Assembly: GCF_003696265.1 (NCBI RefSeq) | Contig: NZ_RFFH01000007.1 | Coordinates: 62,001 to 126,000, forward strand | Reading direction: 5' to 3' | Source of the DNA: Nocardia stercoris | Lineage (GTDB): Bacteria; Actinomycetota; Actinomycetes; Mycobacteriales; Mycobacteriaceae | Length of the DNA stretch: 64,000 nt | Shown here: piece after piece, positions 24,656-32,050 of the stretch | Layout: the number at the start of each line of letters is the position of its first letter | Position numbering within the stretch: the stretch's first letter is position 1 | Notes under the pieces: generated by a model | What the model was told of the DNA's origin: nothing | What the model saw: the letters and a program-made list of their open reading frames with translations, nothing else | Database searches by the model: none | Position numbers and translations under genes: made by a program

Positions 24656-25330
24656 TCAGCTGTTCTTGCCGACCCGTTCGTGAGCGGTCAGCAGGATGTG
24701 ATCGAACCCGGAGACCGTTCCCGAATCGGGCGCCGGTAACTCCACGGCGTCCTCGACGAGCTGGGCCGCCAGGTCTCGCAGCTTGGTGTTGGTCTCCTGC
24801 GACCGCCACACCAGAATCTTGAACGCCTGGTCGGCGTCGATCCGGTAGTTCCGCATCAGCAGGCCTTTGGCCTGCTCGATCACGGCGCGAGATTCCACGA
24901 CACCCGCGAGCGTGCTCTGCAACGCGTCCTGCGCCGTCTCGGCCAGGGTGGCGGTGAGGTCCACGTAGTATCCGGCCGTGCCGACGATGGTGCCGGCGTC
25001 GTTGTGGATGCTGTCGGCGACCACGATCACGCAGTGCTCGGTGCCGTCGGTGTCGAAGAACCGGTGCCGGCTCGAGAACGGTGTGCTGTCGGTGACCGAG
25101 CGGGCGATCAGCTCGGCGACCTCGCCGCGGTCGTCGGGATGCTTGTGGGCGAGGATCAATTCGGTTGTGGGTTCGACCGCACCCGGCTCGTAGCCGTGCA
25201 TGCGGTACACCTCGTCCGACCACACCCACCGCCGCTCGGAGAACCAGAATTCGAAGCTCCCCGTCCTCGGCTGCACGTCGGGGCACCCTTTTTCCAGCGG
25301 GCGTTCACTGCCTCGGGGTTCAACCGACAT
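24656..25330 (-). CDS. PAS-ANTAR antitermination regulator
   Basis: A 224-residue protein. Residues about 30-125 form a PAS sensor domain (FWFSERRWVWSDEVYRMHGYEPG, then FFDTDGTEHCVIVVADSIHN). The C-terminal ANTAR domain reads SRAVIEQAKGLLMRNYRIDADQAFKILVWRSQE. ANTAR domains bind tandem RNA hexaloops and prevent termination; the PAS domain would sense a small ligand or light/redox. This architecture is common in mycobacteria and Nocardia. The start at 25330 is chosen because AAGGAG lies nine bases upstream; an upstream ATG at 25381 is weaker. A STAS protein gene lies 330 bp upstream on the same strand. Confidence 0.88.
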   Translation of the reverse strand: MSVEPRGSERPLEKGCPDVQPRTGSFEFWFSERRWVWSDEVYRMHGYEPGAVEPTTELILAHKHPDDRGEVAELIARSVTDSTPFSSRHRFFDTDGTEHCVIVVADSIHNDAGTIVGTAGYYVDLTATLAETAQDALQSTLAGVVESRAVIEQAKGLLMRNYRIDADQAFKILVWRSQETNTKLRDLAAQLVEDAVELPAPDSGTVSGFDHILLTAHERVGKNS

Positions 25331-25660
25331 CGGGACCGCTCCTTCGTCGGGTTCGGAATTCCGGTGACCTGCTCCGGCCACAGACTGCTACATGTCGACA
25401 GCGCGGTCGGCGTCCTCGCCGCCCGATCGACCCGGCCACGACAGACGGCCGCATGATCGAATCATCGCGGAGCGGGATGTTGCTGTCGCGGCGGAACACA
25501 TCCAGATTACGTCCGTCGGAGATCACCAGACAGGTGTTGCCCTGCGCCGACGGTCCCCAAACCCCGCGGTCCAGAGGTAGCGAACTGCGGCGAATGGTCA
25601 CCACGATCGAACCGGTCGGCCGGATGGGCGTGCTCAGCGAACACACCCGGCGGGTCGCCG
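25331..25660. other. Intergenic region between the ANTAR and STAS genes
   Basis: About 330 bp with no convincing gene. Short frames on both strands (for example 25392-25580 on the plus strand) have arginine-rich translations typical of GC-rich shadow frames. It may hold the promoter of the PAS-ANTAR gene, but no sigma box was recognised. Confidence 0.4.
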
Positions 25661-26098
25661 TCACCCCGAGCATACGGTCCCGGAGTCGGCCCCTACTGCC
25701 TGGGGTACGACCCCGTCGGCGGCCAGCGCGCTCGGGTACACATCCAGATCGAGCTGCGACACATCGAGGATCCGCTGGACCCGCGGCACGCAACCGATCA
25801 GACAGATCCGCACACCGCGGTCGCGGCAACGCTCGTTCTCCTCGGCGATCGCCTCGAAGCCCCGGCAGGACACGAAACTCACCCCGCGCATGTCGATCAC
25901 CAGTGGGCCCGCGGACAATGCCGTCTCGGCCGCATCGCGGATGTGCTGCTGCCAATACCCGATGGTGCTGGCGTCGATTGAACCTCGGGCTACCAGCCAG
26001 ATCGTGTTCGCGAACAGGCATCGCTGCACAGACAGACTCGGCTCGACAGCGGGATACGGTCGAGCCGGGACGACGCGGTCGGCGGAGGGGCTCTGCAT
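25661..26098 (-). CDS. STAS-domain anti-sigma-factor antagonist
   Basis: A 145-residue protein with one STAS domain: NTIWLVARGSIDASTIGYWQQHIRDA, then AGPLVIDMRGVSFVSCRGFEAIAEE. Family members relay partner-switching signals: unphosphorylated, they bind and remove an anti-sigma factor. The phosphorylated Ser or Thr is normally in the VSFVSCRGF stretch, where Ser is present. No cognate anti-sigma kinase is nearby, but a sigma-B/F-type factor gene occurs at 54.4 kb in the same window, so a link is possible but unproven. ANTAR and HspR genes flank it. Confidence 0.85.
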   Translation of the reverse strand: MQSPSADRVVPARPYPAVEPSLSVQRCLFANTIWLVARGSIDASTIGYWQQHIRDAAETALSAGPLVIDMRGVSFVSCRGFEAIAEENERCRDRGVRICLIGCVPRVQRILDVSQLDLDVYPSALAADGVVPQAVGADSGTVCSG

Positions 26099-26240
26099 TG
26101 CGCACTCGATTCACTACGGGCGTGGGGTACGCCGCGGGGTCGAGGTGCCCTGGCGGTATCAAGACTGACCTGCCGATATCCTCCCACCGCCGCGCTCGCT
26201 ACGCGACCATATCGGGCGAACTGCCGAACCAGCGGGCCGA

Positions 26241-26696
26241 TCAGTCGGCGCGTTCGATCTTGACGTGGCGGACCTCGCCGGTGCCGTCGCCGAGACCGAG
26301 TTTCGGCGTGCGGCTTCCGACCGCGGGCTGCTGTTTCTGCTCGGTGTGCTGCTCGCGCAGCAGGTCACGTTCGGCGGCCAGGGCCGCATTGCGGTCGCGC
26401 AGGGCGGTGTTGTCGTCTTCGAGGGTGAGGATGCGTGCGATCGCGGCAAGGTTGATCCCCTGCTCGGTCAGGGCCGCGATCCGCGCCAACCGCCGTAGAT
26501 CGTCGTCGCTGTAGCGACGGCTGCCGCCGGCGCTTCGGGCCGGGACCAGCAACCCGTGCTGCTCGTAGAGGCGCAGGGTGTGCGTCCCGATCCCGGCCAG
26601 CTCAGCGGCCACCGAGATCCCGTACACCGCCTGCCCGGGGTGCGGCCGGTGGCTGCCGCCGGCCGTCGGCCGGTGACCGTCCGGTTTCGAGGCCAT
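26241..26696 (-). CDS. MerR-family regulator, HspR-like heat-shock repressor
   Basis: A 151-residue regulator. The MerR DNA-binding domain reads VYGISVAAELAGIGTHTLRLYEQHGLL, then GGSRRYSDDDLRRLARIAALTEQGINLAAIARIL, followed by a coiled coil rich in Arg/Glu/Gln. This matches HspR, the repressor of dnaK and hsp20 genes in actinobacteria. The start at 26696 is chosen because GGAGGG lies upstream. It is divergent from an Hsp20 gene with a perfect 10-bp-arm inverted repeat between them, so the pair is a repressor and its heat-shock target. Confidence 0.88.
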   Translation of the reverse strand: MASKPDGHRPTAGGSHRPHPGQAVYGISVAAELAGIGTHTLRLYEQHGLLVPARSAGGSRRYSDDDLRRLARIAALTEQGINLAAIARILTLEDDNTALRDRNAALAAERDLLREQHTEQKQQPAVGSRTPKLGLGDGTGEVRHVKIERAD

Positions 26697-26773
26697 ACCG
26701 CTCCCTCCTTCGTCGAGTGTTTGCAGATTATCTTGCCGAACCTCTTGCACTATCCTACCTAAAGTGATAGAAC

Positions 26774-26799
26774 AAAGTTGAGTCGATTGACTCAACTTT
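26774..26799. promoter_or_regulatory. HAIR-like operator (HspR-associated inverted repeat)
   Basis: AAAGTTGAGT at 26774-26783 and ACTCAACTTT at 26790-26799 are perfect 10-bp arms around CGATTG. The HAIR consensus is CTTGAGT, seven bases, ACTCAAG; this copy has six bases between the core arms and G/C swapped at the outer position. It lies between hspR and hsp20 and probably controls both. Confidence 0.8.
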
Positions 26800-26842
26800 A
26801 CTCAGCGAAGTAGAGAGATCGGAGTGTTTGGAGGTGGCGACC

Positions 26843-27262
26843 ATGCTGATGCGCACCGACCCGTTCCGGGATCTGGACCGCTGGACTCAGCAGGTCTTCG
26901 GTACACCGGCCCGCCCCGCGGTGATGCCGATGGACGCCTGGCGCGAGGGTGACGAGTTCTTCGCCGAACTCGACCTCCCCGGCATCGACCCGGAATCCAT
27001 CGACCTCGACGTCGAACGCAACGTGGTGACCGTTCACGCCTCACGCCCGGAGCTGGACTCCGAGAAGTCGATGATCGCCGCGGAACGTACCCGCGGAGTG
27101 TTCAGCCGCCAGTTGTTCCTGGGTGAGAACCTCGACACCGACGCGATCCGCGCGGACTACCACAACGGGGTCCTGCGTCTGGTGATCCCGGTCGCGGAGA
27201 AGGCCAAGCCCCGCAAGATCGAGATCACCCGGCACGAGGAACGTCAGGCGATCAACGCCTGA
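26843..27262 (+). CDS. Hsp20/alpha-crystallin small heat-shock protein
   Basis: A 139-residue small chaperone. It starts MLMRTDPFRDLDRWTQQVFG, the usual actinobacterial Hsp20 (18-kDa antigen-like) opening. The alpha-crystallin domain reads DEFFAELDLPGIDPESIDLDVERNVVTVHA and ends NGVLRLVIPVAEKAKPRKIEI. It binds unfolding proteins in the cytoplasm without ATP. ATG 26843 is preferred over TTG 26828 because GGAGG lies eight bases before it. The HAIR-like operator and divergent HspR gene upstream indicate heat-shock control. A stem-loop follows the stop. Confidence 0.93.
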   Translation: MLMRTDPFRDLDRWTQQVFGTPARPAVMPMDAWREGDEFFAELDLPGIDPESIDLDVERNVVTVHASRPELDSEKSMIAAERTRGVFSRQLFLGENLDTDAIRADYHNGVLRLVIPVAEKAKPRKIEITRHEERQAINA

Positions 27263-27272
27263 CCGGGTACCC

Positions 27273-27300
27273 GGAAACCGCCGGACCGTTCCGGGTTTCC
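27273..27300 (+). terminator. Stem-loop after hsp20
   Basis: GGAAAC (27273) pairs with GTTTCC (27295), and CCGGA (27281) pairs with TCCGG (27290), around a CCGT loop. Two unpaired bases sit on the left arm. It lies just after the hsp20 stop, so a terminator is likely although no T-run is present. Confidence 0.5.
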
Positions 27301-27635
27301 CGATCCGGATGGAGTCGAGGGAGGTGATGCCGTACCTGATTACGACATGTTCCAGCGCGGAAACGTTCTCGGACATCACCGGCGACCGCACGCCCGGCTC
27401 GCCTGCACAACGGCACCCGTGCGCCAGGAGATCTCTCCCCTCCGGCGCGTGCACAGCCGCCGTTCGCGGCACGAGGCAGCCCGGCACCTGGTCGCGGCGA
27501 TGCCCGAGAGCCCGAAGAACCGACAACCTAAGACTCGTTCCGTCCACGGGTGGGCCCGGCCGGCGATGACCGACCGGGCCCACCCGGCCCCTTCCCGGCC
27601 CCTCGGATGGCCGCCGTCGTGAGAGGAGACACGCC
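27301..27635. other. Intergenic region with a strong stem-loop and a doubtful short ORF
   Basis: About 335 bp. GGGTGGGCCCGG at 27548-27559 pairs perfectly with CCGGGCCCACCC at 27574-27585, a likely terminator or leader structure before the small gene at 27636. A frame from 27327 has a strong GGGAGG ribosome-like site, but its translation (MPYLITTCSSAETF ...) turns Arg-rich and matches nothing known. It may be a short remnant. Confidence 0.45.
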
Positions 27636-27875
27636 ATGACCGCCTTCAGCCGCACCATTGCCGCAGACAGCGACTTCGCCCGCGCCGATCAACGCGCCTT
27701 CGTCCGCGACGCCGGTCTCGACCTCACCACGGTGCGCCCCTCCGACGACCGGATGCGGACCGCGATCGAAGCCGCCGAAATCTCCGACCGGATCGGCCAA
27801 GCCTGGATCACCCCCCTCGACCTCGACGACGACTACGACTACGACCCCGCCCGGCTGACCGCCGCCGCGCGGTAG
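27636..27875 (+). CDS. Small acidic hypothetical protein (79 aa)
   Basis: A 79-residue protein, MTAFSRTIAADSDFARADQRAFVRDAG ... ITPLDLDDDYDYDPARLTAAAR, with an Asp/Tyr-rich tail. GAGAGGAGA lies just before the ATG, so translation is likely. No domain, signal peptide or membrane segment is visible. It follows the hsp20 region, separated by a strong stem-loop, and precedes remnants of other genes, so its partner is unclear. Real but of unknown function. Confidence 0.65.
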   Translation: MTAFSRTIAADSDFARADQRAFVRDAGLDLTTVRPSDDRMRTAIEAAEISDRIGQAWITPLDLDDDYDYDPARLTAAAR

Positions 27876-27936
27876 CACGCCCCAGCCACGGACGATCGAC
27901 CGATCACGGTCGGTTCCCCCAGGTGCGTGCGGGGGC

Positions 27937-28205
27937 TCAGTCGGTGCTCCCCGGGCACCCGGGTGTGGTGGCGCAGATCGACTCGAGGAGCGACAGCACC
28001 GTCTTGCCCGGCGTCGGGTCGCGGTCGGCAATGTATGTCTCGAAGGCGCGCTGCCCCATGGTTTTCCAGTCGTGACGGCCGGCCCAGGCCCGCTCCAGCG
28101 CGGCGGCCAGTGCGTGGGGGCGGTCGCCTGTGGCCACGTAGCCGTTGACGCCGTCGGTGATCAGGCGGGCGTTGTCGCCGACGTCGGTCACCAGGCACGG
28201 GCGCG
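27937..28205 (-). pseudogene. C-terminal fragment of a GT4-type glycosyltransferase
   Basis: The minus frame contains RPCLVTDVGDNARLITDGVNGYVATGDRPHALAAALERAW, the nucleotide-sugar binding end of a GT4 (GT-B fold) glycosyltransferase, and then a short helical tail. The N-terminal acceptor domain and most of the C-terminal domain are missing. It is joined without a gap to a fragment of an unrelated oxygenase, so both are remnants. No transposase gene is seen nearby. Confidence 0.65.
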
Positions 28206-28647
28206 CGCAGAACATCGGCCGGTCTGCCCGGAATCGGCCACGGCGTCGTCGATCGGCGGATAGTGATTGAACCGCAGCACGCTGTTCGGGGGTGAGAGTT
28301 CTTCGTCGTACAACGACGGCTCGACACCCAGATAGCGAAACATGGAGTGCACGAGCGCGCAGCGCCACTTCGAATCGCTCGTCCGGCCAGAAGGTGAGCG
28401 CCTTTTCCGCGTCTTCTCCCGGAATACGGAAGGCCGTCTTGTCCAGTTCCCACGCTTCTACCGAGTTCGGTAGCGAAGCCGTACTCTCCTGGAGCGGAAT
28501 GTATCCCATCAGCAGCGGCTCACCGAAGGTGCAGTCCGGCGCGACGTACCGCATCTTCTGTTTCGAGCCGGTGGTCTGGATCTCGGTCGCGGGCCGGCGA
28601 CCCGCCGCACAGCCTCCGATTCGCACACCGTCCGTCCGTTCCAGCAA
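28206..28647 (-). pseudogene. Fragment of a 2-oxoglutarate/Fe(II) oxygenase (isopenicillin N synthase family)
   Basis: The minus strand reads MGYIPLQESTASLPNSVEAW ... AFRIPGEDAEKALTFWPDERFEVAL. After a one-base shift it continues ALVHSMFRYLGVEPSLYDEE, LSPPNSVLRFNHYPPIDDAV. LRFNHYPP is the strand before the HxD iron motif in the isopenicillin-N-synthase-like oxygenase family. The iron-binding HxD and His residues are missing because the fragment ends there. The frameshift and truncation make this a remnant, fused to the glycosyltransferase tail. Confidence 0.7.
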
Positions 28648-28720
28648 TCATGCCCACGGGCCGAACGGTGGCGTCGGCGGAGGCGCCCGCGACCGCAAGC
28701 CGACCGGCCACCGGAACCGC

Positions 28721-29449
28721 CTACCCCGGGCTCGTGATGCCGCGAGTGACCAGTCGGTGTTGTTCTCGACGTGCCCAACGACGCACCCGCGCCGCGTCCA
28801 GCGCCGCACCGTGACCCACGTACAGCGTGGTCGGGTCGCGGTCGAGCATGGCGTTCAGGCTGGCCAGGTTTCGAGCCGGGTCGTCGTGGAACGGCGGATC
28901 GGCCGGTGCGGCGAGCAGACCGAGGAAGCGGCCCGCGATCAGGTCTCCGGCGATCAGCGCACCGGCGTCGGTCAGCACCGAGATCGATCCCGGGGTGTGC
29001 CCGGGGGTGGGCAGGATCTGGGCGGCGACTCCGTAGTCGTGCAGCGCCGCAGGGGCGTCGAGGACGACGTGCGGGACGAACGGCTGGGTGTGCGCGTGCG
29101 GCAACGGAGTCTTGCGGAACAGCCACCCGAACGGACCGGTCGGCGGCAGCGGCCCGGTGACTCGGCCCTGCGCGTAGGTTTCGAGGTCTCCGGCGTGCGC
29201 GATGATCGGCGCCTTCGTGGCCTCGTGCAGGAAGGCCGCCGAACCGAAGTGGTCGATGTGACCGTGCGTGACAACGATCGCCGCCAGGTCGCGGGGCCGC
29301 AGGCCCTGCGCTTCGATCCGCGCCAGAATTTTCGGACCGCTACCGGGAGTGCCGGTGTCGACCAGGACCGTGCGCTCACCGCACAGCAGGAAGGTATTGA
29401 CGTTCCGCCTGCCCAGAACGGGCAGGGGAATCACGGTGACGCTCTGCAT
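28721..29449 (-). CDS. Metallo-beta-lactamase-fold hydrolase
   Basis: A protein of about 242 residues. Metal motifs are VVTHGHIDHFGSAAFL (HxHxDH), PTPGHTPGSISVL, IAGDLIAG and the final His in LYVGHGAALDAA. This is a glyoxalase II/lactonase-like single-domain enzyme, hydrolysing a thioester, lactone or similar bond with two metal ions. ATG 29449 begins MQSVTVIPLPVLGRRNVNTFLL, the usual family opening; upstream ATGs at 29521 and 29485 are alternatives with no better ribosome site. The divergent AraC gene, 90 bp away, may regulate it. Confidence 0.88.
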   Translation of the reverse strand: MQSVTVIPLPVLGRRNVNTFLLCGERTVLVDTGTPGSGPKILARIEAQGLRPRDLAAIVVTHGHIDHFGSAAFLHEATKAPIIAHAGDLETYAQGRVTGPLPPTGPFGWLFRKTPLPHAHTQPFVPHVVLDAPAALHDYGVAAQILPTPGHTPGSISVLTDAGALIAGDLIAGRFLGLLAAPADPPFHDDPARNLASLNAMLDRDPTTLYVGHGAALDAARVRRWARREQHRLVTRGITSPG

Positions 29450-29541
29450 GCTTCGACGGTATGTCCGATCACTCGAGACGAACATGCCTGCCGGTTCCAT
29501 ATTCATGTGCGTTCGTCTCATCCGGCCGGTACCGTTGCAGC

Positions 29542-30528
29542 ATGGACGTTCTGGCAGACGTGCTGTCCGCGACGAAGATGGGCGGTACGGTCGCCGCGGT
29601 CGTCCGGGCGAGCGGACCGTGGGGAATCAGCTTCCCCGACCTTCCGATCGCCGCCTTCCACTACGTCGCCGAAGGTGAATGCTGGCTGCGGCGAGCCGGA
29701 TACGAGCCGCTGCGGCTCGGTGCGGGCGATCTCGTGCTGTTACCCGCAGGAGCCGGACATGTCATGGCCGGCGAATCCAGTGGTCCCACGGTCGAATTCG
29801 ATGAACTCGCGCGGGCGTTCGGTGAAACGCCGGCTGTCGTCGTGGATCTACCCGGCTCCGGGCCGGCGGCTCGGATCCTATGCGGCGGATTCCGGTTCGA
29901 TGCACACTCGACCCATCCGATGGTGCGACTCCCGCCGCTACTGTGGCTGAAAGACATTGCGGCACAGGGCCCCGACGTCGCCGCAGTGCTCCGGATGCTC
30001 ACCACCGAACTGTGCGGCCCGCAACCGGGTACCGCGACCGTCGCCGATCGCTTGGTCGACGTGTTGTTCGTTCACATCCTCCGGCACTGGGCCACCGGGC
30101 ACGGTGTGCCGGTGGGCGGTAGCACCTGGCTGCGCGCACTCGACGACGCACCGGTATCGGCGGCGGTGAGCCTGATGCACCGCTGTCCCGAACGAGCATG
30201 GACCGTAGCGCTACTCGCGAAGGAGACCGGCGTATCCCGCGCGACGCTGTATCGGCGCTTCACCCGCCTGGTCGGTGAACCACCTCTGGCCTACCTCACG
30301 CGATGGCGCATGGAAATCACCGCGCGCAGACTCCGAGAAACCGACGACACCATCGCCATCATCACCGAAACCGTCGGCTACACATCGGAATTCGCCCTCT
30401 CCAAGGCCTTTCGGCGCCACCACGGCGTCTCCCCCAGCCGATACCGGGCCACACATCGTCGAACCGGATCCGCAGTGGCCGGACCGACTCCAGACCCGCA
30501 GGCCGGGGCACCCGTCGGATCGCGGTAA
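29542..30528 (+). CDS. AraC-family regulator with cupin sensor domain
   Basis: A 328-residue regulator. The N-terminal cupin-like domain (AraC_binding/Cupin_6) is seen at IAAFHYVAEGECWLRRAGYEPLRLGAGDLVLLPAGAGHVM. The C-terminal double helix-turn-helix has VALLAKETGVSRATLYRRFTRLVGEPPLAYLTRWRM, then TIAIITETVGYTSEFALSKAFRRHHGVSPSRYR. The start at 29542 (MDVLADVLSATKMGG) is typical of this group. It probably senses a small molecule and controls the divergent metallo-hydrolase, or the SDR gene downstream. Confidence 0.88.
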   Translation: MDVLADVLSATKMGGTVAAVVRASGPWGISFPDLPIAAFHYVAEGECWLRRAGYEPLRLGAGDLVLLPAGAGHVMAGESSGPTVEFDELARAFGETPAVVVDLPGSGPAARILCGGFRFDAHSTHPMVRLPPLLWLKDIAAQGPDVAAVLRMLTTELCGPQPGTATVADRLVDVLFVHILRHWATGHGVPVGGSTWLRALDDAPVSAAVSLMHRCPERAWTVALLAKETGVSRATLYRRFTRLVGEPPLAYLTRWRMEITARRLRETDDTIAIITETVGYTSEFALSKAFRRHHGVSPSRYRATHRRTGSAVAGPTPDPQAGAPVGSR

Positions 30529-30652
30529 TCCACCGGGCCACAGAACTGTTCCCGTTCAGTGGGCGATTCCCTTCCACGGCCGCCCGTGGGCGAGTTCGCT
30601 GTGCGATGCGGGTCACCGCGCGGAGTGATCCCGGAGCGGGACGGAGTAGTGG

Positions 30653-31516
30653 ATGGGCCTGGGTTCTGATCGGGTCGTCGTCGTGACCGGTGCCAGTCGG
30701 GGCGCCGGGAAAGGCATCGCCACGGCGCTGGGCGAGACCGGGGCGACGGTGTACGTCACCGGGCGGACGCGCCACGAAGGGGACGCGCCGCTGCCCGGCA
30801 CGGTGTACGCCACAGCGGAGGAGATCACCCGCCGCGGCGGCAACGGTGTCCCGGTGGTGCTGGATCATGGTGACGACGAACAGGTGCGGGGACTGTTCGA
30901 CCGGGTGAGCGCCGACCACGGCCGGTTGGACATCCTGGTCAACAATGCGTTGGCCCTGCCGGACGGGCTGACCGACAAGGGACCGTTCTGGGCGAAGCCG
31001 CTGTCGCTGCTGAGCCTGCTGGACGTCGGAATGCGGTCGAGCTATGTCTCGACGTATTACGCGGCGCCGCTGCTGATCTCGGGCGGCGGCGGACTGGTGG
31101 TGAACACCTCGTCGTTCGGTGGGACCTGCTATATGCACGGTCCGGCCTACGGTATGGGAAAGGCGGCGGTGGACAAGATGGCCCATGACATGGCAGTGGA
31201 CTTCCGGTCGTCGAATGTCGCGGTCGTATCGCTGTGGATGGGCCTGCTCGAGACCGAACGCACTCGCGCCGCGTTCGCCGCCGACCCGGCCGCATACGAC
31301 GGCCTGGCCGCGACCGCCGAATCACCGGAATTCGTCGGGCGCGTCATCGATGCGCTCGCCCGCGACCCGAAGCTCATGCAACGCAGCGGCCGGGTGCTCA
31401 TCGGCGCGGAGCTCGCCGCGGAGTTCGGGGTGACCGACACCGGTGGTCGCCGTCCCCCGTCCCACCGACCGTTCCTCGGCGACCCACCGGCGTTCTCCGA
31501 CGCCGTCATCGACTGA
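30653..31516 (+). CDS. Short-chain dehydrogenase/reductase
   Basis: A 287-residue SDR. The cofactor loop is VVVVTGASRGAGKGIATALG, the NNAG-equivalent is ILVNNALALP, the Ser is in VVNTSSFGG, and the catalytic pair is YGMGK. The NNAL in place of NNAG is a mild variant. The long C terminus and MTGRT-like TGRTRHEGD segment resemble SDRs annotated as oxidoreductases of large-ring or steroid-like substrates. GGAG lies before the ATG. A SnoaL-like gene follows 27 bp later, likely co-transcribed. Confidence 0.88.
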   Translation: MGLGSDRVVVVTGASRGAGKGIATALGETGATVYVTGRTRHEGDAPLPGTVYATAEEITRRGGNGVPVVLDHGDDEQVRGLFDRVSADHGRLDILVNNALALPDGLTDKGPFWAKPLSLLSLLDVGMRSSYVSTYYAAPLLISGGGGLVVNTSSFGGTCYMHGPAYGMGKAAVDKMAHDMAVDFRSSNVAVVSLWMGLLETERTRAAFAADPAAYDGLAATAESPEFVGRVIDALARDPKLMQRSGRVLIGAELAAEFGVTDTGGRRPPSHRPFLGDPPAFSDAVID

Positions 31517-31543
31517 CCTACCCCGCACCCCAGGAGTGACACC

Positions 31544-32044
31544 GTGGACCTCGCACAACGTATCGATGCCCTCGAGCAGATCCGGGCGATCGAACAACTG
31601 AAGTACCGCTATTGGCGTGCGTGCGACGCCAAGGATCCGGCGGCGTTCCGCGACTGCTTCGTCCGCTCCGGCGCCCGCATCGACTACGGGCCGCTCGGGG
31701 CGTTCGACGATGTCGAGCCGATGGTGGCGATCTTCACCCGGATCGCGCTGCACACGGTGGACGGCCGGCACCAGATTCTCGATATGCACCATGGGATGCA
31801 CCCCGAGATCACCCTGACCGGTGAGTACACCGCGACCGGCCGATGGACGTTGCGGTTCCGCCAGATCAACCTCGTCGAGCAGACCGAAACACTCTCGACC
31901 GGCGAGTACGACGACGAGTATCGGATCGAGGACGGACTCTGGCGGATGTCGACGTGTCACTACACCCCGACCTGGTCGGTGACCCGCCCGCTGCCGACGG
32001 GCACCGTGATCACCGAGGGCGCCTTCGCCGACCCGGCCCGGTGA
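31544..32044 (+). CDS. SnoaL-like (NTF2-fold) protein
   Basis: A 166-residue protein starting at GTG 31544 with CAGGAG upstream. The NTF2/SnoaL_4 pattern is IEQLKYRYWRACDAKDPAAFRDCFVRSGARIDYG, with the later strands EITLTGEYTATGRWTLRF and DEYRIEDGLWRMSTCHYTPTW. Relatives include ring-hydroxylating-dioxygenase small-subunit-like, dehydratase and isomerase proteins. It follows the SDR gene closely, so the two likely act on one substrate. It converges on the acyl-CoA ligase operon with only six bases between stops. Confidence 0.85.
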   Translation: MDLAQRIDALEQIRAIEQLKYRYWRACDAKDPAAFRDCFVRSGARIDYGPLGAFDDVEPMVAIFTRIALHTVDGRHQILDMHHGMHPEITLTGEYTATGRWTLRFRQINLVEQTETLSTGEYDDEYRIEDGLWRMSTCHYTPTWSVTRPLPTGTVITEGAFADPAR

Positions 32045-32050
32045 ACTCGA

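Noticed and set aside
27309..27569. ORF of 86 aa with a strong ribosome-like site after hsp20
   Set aside because: The translation becomes Arg- and Pro-rich, matches nothing recognised, and overlaps a strong stem-loop, so it is not called as a gene.
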